Shown piece by piece: positions 24,760-31,329 of a DNA stretch of 38,542 nucleotides. The stretch is from Legionellaceae bacterium (GTDB taxonomy: Bacteria > Pseudomonadota > Gammaproteobacteria > Legionellales > Legionellaceae): contig CANISA010000001.1 of assembly GCA_947470005.1 (NCBI GenBank), positions 1-38,542 on the forward strand, given 5' to 3'. The notes beneath the pieces are model-generated. The model did not search any database, was not told the DNA's origin, and was given only the letters and a program-made list of their open reading frames with translations. The translations under genes were made by a program, and so were the position numbers. Numbering within the stretch: the stretch's first letter is position 1; each line of letters begins with the position of its first letter.

Positions 24760-26214
24760 TTATTTTAGCTTTGTTTTTAGATGTGAAGCAGACTCTTCTT
24801 CATCGCCACCGAGGTCATCCATTGGAGTATGGGTATCAATAATCGTCTTATCTTTTTCATGGTCAACACTATCTTTGTAATACTGCACCATGCGTTTTTG
24901 GTTGATCCAGACTAATCCATCAATTAACTTATCTTGCCATTCAGCAAAACAATGGTCACCGTGATAAATATCGAAATGGCAAGATAAGTTTCTGTCTTTT
25001 AAAAAAGCGGCGAAATGTTCACTTGCATCTACCTGAGTAACACCGACATCAGTTATTTGTTTTCCTGACGGAGCTTGAGAATAGACTCCCGTTTCCAGCT
25101 GTCCCACATTTAAATAAAAGCATTGTTGTTGAGCGAATTCATTATGAGGATAATGTTTATCTTCGAGTTTATGCTGTAGCCCTTCTGTAGCTTCAAATCC
25201 ATGCGATGTCATACTACCCATCCAGTAAGAACCAGATTGACTGATAATATTACCAAAAACTTCAGGATGTCTGGTTGCGATATGCGTAGCTCCATTCCCA
25301 CCCATACTAAAACCAGCGATTGTAACATCCGATGGATCTGTGGATGCTCTAGGATAGTCCCGGCGTATTTTCGAAACGAATTCATCTGCTACAAAATCAG
25401 CAAACAATTCGGCCTCTCTACTACAACCATATTCGATATCCCGATCTTCCGAATTAAGATAGACCGTTATTGTCGGTTTGATTTTACGCTCTTTCATGGC
25501 CTGCTCCATAATGGCAGGTGCTTTCATACGTTTAATTGTTTCATATCCGTCAAGATGAATGAGTAATTTGTATGGCCCCGTATAACTAGGATCAGTTGGA
25601 GGTATATGGATCCAGTAACTTCTTGATTTATCTTGATAAGAGGGGACATGACTCGACAAAGCAGATTCATTAAAATTGAATTCTGCTGAGATCAATCGTT
25701 GCGATCTGTCTAGAGACTCCATAATACCAGGCAATGAAGTTTGCTCAACATGTTGACGTGGCCTTGCTCTGGGCATTTCAGCAATATATTGGGCATCATC
25801 ATCACCCCATCCATCTATTTTGTAGGAAGAAAAAGGAGGTGAGACCAGATTACCTATATATTCACCTGTATCTAATTTTTTACCATTTTCCAAATATTGA
25901 AAAGATATCCTTGCATCACTGGGGGTATGTTTTATTGGCATGATCCAAATGTCATTTTCTATTTGGCTAAATTGACCGAAGCTCTGCATAGAGGGATCAT
26001 ACACTGAACTAATTAGTTCCACTTTTTTGGTATCGGAATTTCCACGATAAATAAAAATTAAATCGCAAGACCCATCTGGTTGTATTGAGACGAATGGATT
26101 GTCGACCTTAGACCAAATTTCATTCTGTTCATTAATATCAGCGGCATTACTTAAGGCGTCAACTAACGTTTCTAGGGTCGTAATTTCAGGATATTGAGGC
26201 AACTTTACCTCCAT
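24760..26214 (-). CDS. Fes-like esterase (enterochelin esterase family) with acidic C-terminal tail
   Basis: A 484-aa protein with no signal peptide. The N-terminal part (about 40-125: DGSCDLIFIYRGN, NDIWIMPIKH) matches the Fes N-terminal beta domain, and the C-terminal alpha/beta hydrolase has LIHLDGYE, GFSMGGNGA with the nucleophile serine, ISQSGSYWMGS, and a His in GDHCFAEW. Fes enzymes hydrolyse ferric catecholate siderophore esters in the cytoplasm. The last 45 residues are an extra polar tail with DEEES about 15 residues from the end. It is the last gene of a five-gene operon, 16 nt after the SLOG gene. ATG 26214 has no ribosome site; GGAGG within its codons could serve a TTG at 26202. 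Confidence 0.75.
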   Translation of the reverse strand: MEVKLPQYPEITTLETLVDALSNAADINEQNEIWSKVDNPFVSIQPDGSCDLIFIYRGNSDTKKVELISSVYDPSMQSFGQFSQIENDIWIMPIKHTPSDARISFQYLENGKKLDTGEYIGNLVSPPFSSYKIDGWGDDDAQYIAEMPRARPRQHVEQTSLPGIMESLDRSQRLISAEFNFNESALSSHVPSYQDKSRSYWIHIPPTDPSYTGPYKLLIHLDGYETIKRMKAPAIMEQAMKERKIKPTITVYLNSEDRDIEYGCSREAELFADFVADEFVSKIRRDYPRASTDPSDVTIAGFSMGGNGATHIATRHPEVFGNIISQSGSYWMGSMTSHGFEATEGLQHKLEDKHYPHNEFAQQQCFYLNVGQLETGVYSQAPSGKQITDVGVTQVDASEHFAAFLKDRNLSCHFDIYHGDHCFAEWQDKLIDGLVWINQKRMVQYYKDSVDHEKDKTIIDTHTPMDDLGGDEEESASHLKTKLK

Positions 26215-26230
26215 TATTCGGCTGTATTCA

Positions 26231-26731
26231 CTAAGAAAATTGCAGTTTAGGTTTTAAGTATATATATAATTCATGAAATAATTCACAACATTCTTCATAA
26301 ATACCCGGACAACTTGATTCGCGAGGTCCCCCGATATTGAGAGTATGAATGTTATTTTCTGTGCACCAATTCAATATAGTTTCTGCAGTACCTTCTTTCT
26401 CAGCCAAACTAATAATAAGATGAGGCCTTTCTAGCCTCAGAGCTTCATCTATTGTTAACTGTGTCCCGTCTTTTATTGCTTCTGGTAGTGGTAAAGATGG
26501 CACAATAATCAAAGTGCCATCTGAATCGCGAACATTTAATTTGGTTCTTTCGGAAGGGACAGATGTAGTTGCTTCTATCAACGAGGCATGCATCTCTAAG
26601 ATATTCCGTCCATTTTCATCCAATCCCCCCCTGGGGCACCAACCACCAATAGAAATACCACATTCAACTGCCATATCCAGGGCGGCTTGATCAACACCTG
26701 TTTGACCACCTGAAACAATTTTTTCAATCAT
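26231..26731 (-). CDS. SLOG-superfamily nucleotide-binding protein (cpYpsA / 'putative molybdenum carrier')
   Basis: A 166-aa Rossmann-like protein starting MIEKIVSGGQTGVDQAALD, with GGWCPRGGLDENG at about 28-40. This is the pattern of the Pfam 'putative molybdenum carrier' family, which belongs to the SLOG nucleotide-binding superfamily together with YpsA, TIR-associated and lonely-guy-type proteins. The molybdenum link is weak; binding a nucleotide or nucleoside-like ligand is more likely. ATG 26731 has AGGA 8 nt upstream and overlaps the transporter stop by 8 nt, so I prefer it over the in-frame start at 26800. The tight coupling to a queuosine-precursor transporter suggests a related ligand (inference). 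Confidence 0.75.
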   Translation of the reverse strand: MIEKIVSGGQTGVDQAALDMAVECGISIGGWCPRGGLDENGRNILEMHASLIEATTSVPSERTKLNVRDSDGTLIIVPSLPLPEAIKDGTQLTIDEALRLERPHLIISLAEKEGTAETILNWCTENNIHTLNIGGPRESSCPGIYEECCELFHELYIYLKPKLQFS

Positions 26732-27461
26732 AAGACAAATCCTGGTTCGTTTTTGCATACTTAAATGGTGTAAATTTATTGGGGAAATCGTAAATATCAA
26801 TTCCCGTTAGGTTTTTGAGGTAGTTTACTAAAAAACTTGCCGGTGCTGCCAGCAAAATGCTGTAAATGGCCTTAATTGAGAAACTAATGGCCACGACTTT
26901 CATAATATTGTGAAGAGGAATGGATGAGATTTCCATCATCACAATCGCTACAAAAGAATAAAGGGCTTCTGAAAATGTTGATGAGCCTAGACTCCTTAAC
27001 CAAAAGTAACGCCCCTTAAGCAGTATTTTCCAACGGGATAACACATACGAATTGGTTAAGTTCGCAACAATATAAGCGATGAAGCCACTAATATTGATAC
27101 GTAGCAATGATAAACCAAGAACATAACTGTATGACTCTTGCTCTTTAAAAAACGAAGGATGTGGTGCTATCAACGCTAGCTGACAAATAACAACAAAAAA
27201 TGTTTGCGCTAAAAATCCGGTGATAATCACAGAACGCGCTATTTTATAGCCATAAATTTCCGTAATGATATCATCAAAAATGAATATCAGTGGCGATGTA
27301 AATGTACCGCCTAAAACAAAAAACGCATCAATTCCGATATAACGGTTGGTTAAAACAGCATTACAGAGCATGATGCTCATGTAAAACATGCTGATCAAAA
27401 TAAGAACTTTATACCCGTGTAGATTTTCAATTACGTTCTGCTTGTTATGGTGCTCATTCAT
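26724..27461 (-). CDS. YhhQ/VUT-family queuosine precursor transporter
   Basis: A 245-aa inner-membrane protein with about six membrane helices. The family motifs are PLIFIFDDIITEIYGYKIAR near residues 58-77 and LGSSTFSEALYS near 145-160. E. coli YhhQ (221 aa) imports the queuosine precursors preQ0/preQ1, so this gene likely takes up a 7-deazaguanine or related compound. ATG 27461 begins 8 nt after the preceding stop; a TTG at 27479 would overlap that gene. The downstream SLOG gene overlaps by 8 nt. No other queuosine biosynthesis gene is in the window. Confidence 0.82.
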   Translation of the reverse strand: MNEHHNKQNVIENLHGYKVLILISMFYMSIMLCNAVLTNRYIGIDAFFVLGGTFTSPLIFIFDDIITEIYGYKIARSVIITGFLAQTFFVVICQLALIAPHPSFFKEQESYSYVLGLSLLRINISGFIAYIVANLTNSYVLSRWKILLKGRYFWLRSLGSSTFSEALYSFVAIVMMEISSIPLHNIMKVVAISFSIKAIYSILLAAPASFLVNYLKNLTGIDIYDFPNKFTPFKYAKTNQDLSYD

Positions 27462-27468
27462 TGCAGTC

Positions 27469-28056
27469 TCATTTTTCAACTAGTCGGAGATGGGGGGCTT
27501 TTGTTTTAGATAAACCATTTTCTTCAATTTTTGGGTTCGCTAATTTAAGCCCAGCTAGCACACCAATACAAAAAGCCTGTACCGCATCAAATTCTTCGAT
27601 GAGCGACCTGGATAATGCAATATCTCTTGGATCCATCAGAAATTGCTCACCTGTAATTTTAGATTCAAATCCCAATAAACCATTTCGATTTTGGTACAGA
27701 AGATGATTATTTCCATACCTAGAGACGGAATATTTGGAGAACACGCTTCTAGGTTTCACTTGCGCCTTTACGTTCTGAGTATCAAATTGAGTGGTTTTCT
27801 CATACTCAATTCCAATATAGCAGCCTTGAATCGGGTGTAATCCGTATAAGATATCCTCATCAAATACAATATCTTGAATGACTGCATCAAAAACGGCTTT
27901 TGTATTAATGCATTGCATTTTGAAATACTCCACCTGGCCTTTAGTACAGAAATCAACAATTTTGTATAAAATAAAGTCGTTTAAATCCACTTTATTCGTC
28001 GTCCTAGACATGAAACTTGCAACCATCTTTTTAAATGGCAGCGCATACACATTCAT
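27469..28056 (-). CDS. Unknown 195-aa protein coupled to the S24 repressor
   Basis: I do not recognise this 195-aa protein. It has no signal peptide or clear membrane segment, a mixed alpha/beta composition, conserved-looking aromatics (YGNNHLLYQNRNGLLGFE, about 112-129) and a basic C-terminus. ATG 28056 directly follows the repressor stop (28057-28059), and its ribosome site GGAGG lies within the last codons of the repressor gene, so the two are translated together. The transporter gene begins 8 nt after its end. The fixed pairing suggests a partner or modulator of the repressor, or an intracellular protein of the cargo pathway. No function can be assigned. Confidence 0.75.
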   Translation of the reverse strand: MNVYALPFKKMVASFMSRTTNKVDLNDFILYKIVDFCTKGQVEYFKMQCINTKAVFDAVIQDIVFDEDILYGLHPIQGCYIGIEYEKTTQFDTQNVKAQVKPRSVFSKYSVSRYGNNHLLYQNRNGLLGFESKITGEQFLMDPRDIALSRSLIEEFDAVQAFCIGVLAGLKLANPKIEENGLSKTKAPHLRLVEK

Positions 28057-28752
28057 TTATCCCTCCGTGTGCAAAGGTCGCATCTTCCTGTTATAAAAAA
28101 GAGTTAAAAAAACCACACCTAATATTTCGTGTTCCTCTTTAGAAAATTTCAATATTGGAGAGCCTTGATTAATAGGATGTAATTGCCATTCTGGTGGATC
28201 AACAAATAGCTCTCTTAATGTCAATTCATTATTCTGGCGCAAATTAATGAGAACAAGATCACCGTCTGTGGCTGATAAATCAGGATCCACAATAAAAAGA
28301 GTACCTTGTTGAAAACGGGGATGCATGGAAGGCCGGCTTTCTAACGCGAATGATCGTGGGCTAACGTTTTCGTTTTTTCCAACGGTCACAGGTACCCATT
28401 CTTGCCATTGGCTTAGGTCAATCGCATCTATATTTTTAGCTGATTCCCAATCTAATGCAGGAATAAATAAAGGTTTGGTTTGACCGATAACGCCGAAATG
28501 AGCTACTTCCTCAGTTGCAATAAGATTATCAATTGAGACTTTAAAATAATCAGCAATGGCTTTCAACGTCGATATTCTTGGATCTGTTGTTTCCCCAGAT
28601 AGTAACCGCTTTATCGAAATTGGTGGAATATTAAGATCTTGAGCCACTTTATTTTCAGTTGTTTTCTTTAACGCGATAAAGCGTGCCAGATTTTCGGCAA
28701 TACTGCATCGTTGCGTTAAGTCTAAATTTAGGTGTTCTGCATTCACGTGCAT
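28057..28752 (-). CDS. XRE-family repressor with S24-like C-terminal domain
   Basis: A 231-aa phage-type repressor. A helix-turn-helix is visible at about 16-75 (VAQDLNIPPISIKRLLSGET). A LexA/CI-like domain carries Ser in ESRPSMHPRF and FIVDPDLSATDGD; the region corresponding to the lysine reads LTLRELF, so arginine occupies the catalytic lysine position, and no Ala-Gly cleavage pair is evident upstream. It heads the cargo operon and is divergent from the 79-aa gene and the AlpA-like gene. The intergenic palindromes overlying the opposite promoter are its likely operators. The downstream unknown gene is translationally coupled. Confidence 0.85.
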   Translation of the reverse strand: MHVNAEHLNLDLTQRCSIAENLARFIALKKTTENKVAQDLNIPPISIKRLLSGETTDPRISTLKAIADYFKVSIDNLIATEEVAHFGVIGQTKPLFIPALDWESAKNIDAIDLSQWQEWVPVTVGKNENVSPRSFALESRPSMHPRFQQGTLFIVDPDLSATDGDLVLINLRQNNELTLRELFVDPPEWQLHPINQGSPILKFSKEEHEILGVVFLTLFYNRKMRPLHTEG

Positions 28753-28778
28753 TCTTAGTCAGTTGTTATGAAGAAATG

Positions 28779-28792
28779 ATACATCAATGTAT
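28779..28792. promoter_or_regulatory. Palindrome ATACAT-CA-ATGTAT upstream of the S24 repressor
   Basis: Six-base arms in perfect inverted symmetry with a 2-bp centre lie 27 bp before the repressor start. The position suits an autoregulatory site or a site for the AlpA-like protein; the ligand is unknown. Confidence 0.4.
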
Positions 28793-28801
28793 TAAATAAA
28801 A

Positions 28802-28814
28802 AAACAATAATATT
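28802..28814. promoter_or_regulatory. Possible third repressor site (AAACAATAATATT)
   Basis: It matches the inverse of the palindrome at 28864-28877 (AAACAATAATGTTT) except for one base over its 13 positions, so it may be a weaker operator of the same repressor. Confidence 0.3.
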
Positions 28815-28844
28815 AAATTTATTTAAAAATACAAAATTAACAAA

Positions 28845-28855
28845 CAACATTGTTG
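28845..28855. promoter_or_regulatory. Palindromic operator candidate CAACA-T-TGTTG
   Basis: A perfect 5-bp inverted repeat whose right arm covers the first three bases of the -35 box of the rightward promoter. It shares ACA/TGT half-site ends with the palindrome 9 bp further on. A repressor bound here would block RNA polymerase. Confidence 0.5.
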
Positions 28856-28882
28856 ACTTTATCAAACATTATTGTTTATATT
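28853..28882 (+). promoter_or_regulatory. Sigma70 promoter for the 79-aa gene and AlpA-like gene
   Basis: TTGACT (28853-28858) and TATATT (28877-28882) are 18 bp apart (TTATAT gives 17). The first gene starts 67 bp downstream. It is one of the best -35/-10 pairs in the window and is overlaid by two palindromes. Confidence 0.65.
28864..28877. promoter_or_regulatory. Palindromic operator candidate AAACA-TTAT-TGTTT
   Basis: Five-base arms in perfect inverted symmetry fill the spacer between the -35 and -10 boxes of the rightward promoter. It lies 9 bp from the palindrome at 28845-28855, giving about 20 bp centre to centre, or two helical turns. Confidence 0.5.
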
Positions 28883-28949
28883 CGTGACTTAATTGTTTGT
28901 GACGATTAATTGGCCTCATTAAATAATAAAACTAAATGTAAGGAACACA

Positions 28950-29189
28950 ATGATGATGCATCACCACTCGAAATTGCAAATCTACAAAGGAATTATTCAA
29001 TACTTGCTGGATTCTACCAACTACACAATCAAAAATATTGCCGAGGTTACTAACTCCTCAGTTAAAAATATCCGCACTATCTATTGCGAGGATCAGATCC
29101 CAGCACATTTCTCAGAGATCAATTTAGTAAAACTCTATCACATGATGCTTGAATTAAATTTACATGAATTCAATGACTCAAGGAATTAA
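28950..29189 (+). CDS. Small helical protein, likely DNA-binding partner of the AlpA-like gene
   Basis: A 79-aa protein with a possible helix-turn-helix (YTIKNIAEVTNSSVKNIRTI, residues 25-44). It has AAGGA five nt before the first of three ATGs at 28950, a good ribosome site. It is the first gene under the rightward promoter and is followed 44 nt later by the AlpA-like gene. I do not recognise a named family; a regulator of excision or of the switch is a reasonable guess. Confidence 0.6.
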   Translation: MMMHHHSKLQIYKGIIQYLLDSTNYTIKNIAEVTNSSVKNIRTIYCEDQIPAHFSEINLVKLYHMMLELNLHEFNDSRN

Positions 29190-29233
29190 ACAGGTGGCAA
29201 CGGCAAAACGAAATGGAAATAATAGAGGATCGA

Positions 29234-29449
29234 ATGATGCAAAATACAACTTCTTATGAAATTACACAGCAAATTTTTTTTATTAACGATCTTGAACGAT
29301 TGATTGGGCGCAACCGAGTTACGCTTCGCAGGTGGTGGTTAATCGGAAAATTTCCAAAGCCCGTAAAATTAAATCATTCCACCTTGGCTTGGCATCGTGA
29401 TGCTATCGAACAATGGATTAATCAAAGTATTAAGCTTGGTGAAATCTAG
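29234..29449 (+). CDS. AlpA-family regulator / excisionase-like protein
   Basis: A 71-aa winged-helix protein with FFINDLERLIGRNRVTLRRW followed by FPKPVKLNHSTLAWHRDAIE and EQWI, the classic AlpA/MerR-like layout. Family members act as transcription activators of integrases or as recombination directionality factors. I chose ATG 29234 because GAGG stands 5 nt upstream; an upstream in-frame ATG (29213) lacks a site. It is 225 bp from the tRNA attachment site, fitting a role in excision. No integrase gene is next to it, so the integrase should be at the other ICE end. Confidence 0.82.
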   Translation: MMQNTTSYEITQQIFFINDLERLIGRNRVTLRRWWLIGKFPKPVKLNHSTLAWHRDAIEQWINQSIKLGEI

Positions 29450-29496
29450 AACCTACCATTCAATATGACTTATCGTCAGTACCTTTTATAATTTTT

Positions 29497-29521
29497 AGCA
29501 GGCCGTGAGCCTGCTTTTTTT
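29497..29521 (+). terminator. Rho-independent terminator after the AlpA-like gene
   Basis: AGCAGGC and GCCTGCT form a perfect 7-bp stem with a 5-nt loop, followed by six or seven T residues. It lies 47 bp after the AlpA-like stop and before the tRNA gene. Confidence 0.9.
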
Positions 29522-29674
29522 GTCTTCATATAAAAAAATATAACGCTCATTGCAAGAAATAATAAATTGAATCTGATTTTTAAAGTACCCTGCAAAGTGC
29601 CCATTATTCATTAATTCGGCCGTTAGCCAATTCTAACCAGAGGTGTAACGCCATTGATTTTTAAAGGATTTAAC

Positions 29675-29700
29675 TGGTCGGGACGGAAGGATTTGAACCT
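29675..29700. other. Putative ICE attachment site (attR) at the 3' end of tRNA-Pro
   Basis: The ICE-type genes end and chromosomal genes begin exactly at the 3' end of a complete tRNA gene, with an excisionase-like gene beside it. This is the usual integration target of tyrosine-recombinase elements. The core repeat should include the 3' tRNA bases here; its partner copy is not in the window, so the exact limits are inferred. Confidence 0.55.
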
Positions 29701-29751
29701 TCGACCACTAGCACCCCATGCTAGTACGCTACCAGGCTGCGCTACGCCCCG
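29675..29751 (-). tRNA. tRNA-Pro (anticodon GGG)
   Basis: A 77-nt cloverleaf. The 7-bp acceptor stem pairs CGGGGCG with CGTCCCG (one G-T), discriminator A and an encoded CCA follow. The anticodon stem is CTAGC/GCTAG with loop ATGGGGT, so the anticodon is GGG (29717-29715), reading CCC/CCU proline codons. The T arm has GGTTCGAATCC. The gene is intact although its 3' end borders the ICE. Confidence 0.95.
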
Positions 29752-29762
29752 ACTGCGGACGA

Positions 29763-29791
29763 ATCATAGCGCACCTGGCCTTAAATCACAA
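29763..29791 (-). promoter_or_regulatory. Promoter of tRNA-Pro
   Basis: On the minus strand TTGTGA (29791-29786) and TATGAT (29768-29763) are 17 bp apart, and the -10 box ends 11 bp before the tRNA 5' end. It is on the chromosomal side, so ICE insertion leaves tRNA transcription intact. Confidence 0.7.
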
Positions 29792-29821
29792 GCAGTGAGC
29801 GGCCCAAATTGCAAGCGTGTA

Positions 29822-30208
29822 TTACGTCGCGGTGCAGCTGGCTACAATGGTTGTTGACCCTTGATTAAGTAGTTCAACTTTAGCACCTGGAAGTGCGGTG
29901 ATGTAGACCACCTCTCTAGGCTGGAGAGTCAACGTCATGACATCGCCGGAAGACAAGTTCCTATTATTGATTGAGCCCGTTTTACGTAACACTTTGAACG
30001 AAACAATGTTGTTTGCTTCAGTGCTTTTAATGGTGCAACTGGCCTTGACTGTCCACATGAATACGTTAGAAAAAACTTGAGGGTCATTTATCGGCAGTTC
30101 GTAATCGACGGCTGGCCCGATTTGAAACGTGTGTTGCGTTGCTGAAAAAGCATGGGTCGCCAGTAGGCATCCCAGTCCCAAAAGTACCACTCCGATGTTT
30201 CGTTTCAT
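29822..30208 (-). CDS. Small secreted protein of unknown function
   Basis: A 128-aa exported protein. The signal peptide begins MKRNIGVVLLGLGCLLATHA. The mature domain is beta-rich, with NVFMWTVKASCTI and TTIVASCTAT containing the only two cysteines, likely a disulfide in a small beta sandwich. I recall similar proteins annotated as hypothetical in Legionella genomes. ATG 30208 has AAGGGG six nt upstream; the frame is open to 30235 without a site. It lies on the chromosomal side of the tRNA. No function can be assigned. Confidence 0.8.
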   Translation of the reverse strand: MKRNIGVVLLGLGCLLATHAFSATQHTFQIGPAVDYELPINDPQVFSNVFMWTVKASCTIKSTEANNIVSFKVLRKTGSINNRNLSSGDVMTLTLQPREVVYITALPGAKVELLNQGSTTIVASCTAT

Positions 30209-30247
30209 TGATGTCCCCTTAATGAGCCGTTGCATTTTTTTTAAACT

Positions 30248-30275
30248 ATTATGATCATCTATAAGATGTCTACAA
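30248..30275 (-). promoter_or_regulatory. Candidate promoter of the small secreted protein
   Basis: On the minus strand TTGTAG (30275-30270) and CATAAT (30253-30248) are 16 bp apart, 39 bp before the start codon. Confidence 0.4.
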
Positions 30276-30312
30276 GGAGAGGCATTGTATCATACATGTT
30301 GCATTAAGGTAT

Positions 30313-31329
30313 CTAAACAATCGAGGCGCGCACAAAGTCACCATTTGAAAGGTGTAATAAGTCAGCGGTGAGTGGGCTCAAGTGGCATGTCTGCTCGGCG
30401 GTGTTTAGTGTTGCTGAGCTGATTGTGGCACGAAAATCGAGCTGCGTATTCGCGAGGAGGACGTGGTGATTGTGGAGTTCCTCCGTAGTGATGGTGAGGG
30501 GCATGAGCTGACTTCTGGCTAGCGTACGTATTTTATCTCGCGCAACCTCTAAGGTTGGACCTGCATCAAAAATATGAACCGTTTGGTTATGCTTAAACCC
30601 TTCTCGGAGCAGAATCGTCATCGCCGGAACGGTTGATGCATGCGTGTGCCCAATCACCTCTTGAGCCGCCTGTGGGAGGAGGTTCAGGTAGATAGGGTGA
30701 TCAGGCATTAAGTCAGCGATAAATTGCTTGTTGTTGGAGATCGTCAGTTGATCGGCTTGTGTGAATGACATGTGAAAAAAAGGGTACCCTACGGCATCCC
30801 AGAAAGGAGAGTGACCTTGATCATCGGAGATGCCCCTCATCTCAGCAATGACTGTCGGTGCGAAACGTGCAGGGTACTGGGCCATAAAGAAAAATCGTGC
30901 AAGTGAAAGCAATAACCCATTCCCATGTCGTCGATAAGCTGGATCTAAATAGAGGGTGCAAATTTCAGTACGGCCTTGGTTATCATGAACCAGGCTTAAA
31001 TAATCTTGTTTGTTTTGAATACCAAGCGAGGAACATGTTTTGATACAGGTTTGCCGTTTATATGAATAAAAAGGAGCGTCTATTCCGGTCATCGCTTCAA
31101 TCGCTGCGGTGCCTGCCACGTGGCCTGTGGCAGGATCTTCTAATATAAATAGATAATATTCATTGCCAGGAGAGATGATGGAGGGGTTAAATGAGGCCTG
31201 AGACTGGGCCAGACGCTTATTTAATAACGCCCGATCTTTTGGAAGTGTCGTTATGCCAATGCCACTTCCCATGGCCAGCGCATTAATTTCCTGTAAATCG
31301 CGCGCGCACGCCGGGCGAAATAACATCAT
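30313..31329 (-). CDS. astA: Arginine N-succinyltransferase
   Basis: A 338-aa cytoplasmic enzyme (E. coli AstA 344 aa) that joins succinyl-CoA to arginine, the first step of the AST arginine-degradation pathway. Family segments are MLFRPACARDLQEINALA at the start, TEICTLYLDPAYRRHGNG, AEMRGISDDQGHSPFWDAVG and HIFDAGPTLEV. The ATG overlaps the stop of the M20 hydrolase gene (ATGATG), so the two are a unit. The other ast genes (astB, C, D, E) are not in the window. Confidence 0.93.
   Translation of the reverse strand: MMLFRPACARDLQEINALAMGSGIGITTLPKDRALLNKRLAQSQASFNPSIISPGNEYYLFILEDPATGHVAGTAAIEAMTGIDAPFYSYKRQTCIKTCSSLGIQNKQDYLSLVHDNQGRTEICTLYLDPAYRRHGNGLLLSLARFFFMAQYPARFAPTVIAEMRGISDDQGHSPFWDAVGYPFFHMSFTQADQLTISNNKQFIADLMPDHPIYLNLLPQAAQEVIGHTHASTVPAMTILLREGFKHNQTVHIFDAGPTLEVARDKIRTLARSQLMPLTITTEELHNHHVLLANTQLDFRATISSATLNTAEQTCHLSPLTADLLHLSNGDFVRASIV

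Noticed and set aside
26231..26731. A molybdenum storage or transport protein, as the family name suggests
   Set aside because: The family belongs to the SLOG nucleotide-binding superfamily and no molybdopterin gene is nearby; the old name is not supported by context.
29654..29857. A 67-codon open frame on the plus strand with RKDLNLRPLAPHAS
   Set aside because: It is the antisense reading of tRNA-Pro(GGG) and its flank; that peptide is a familiar artefact of tRNA-overlapping frames.
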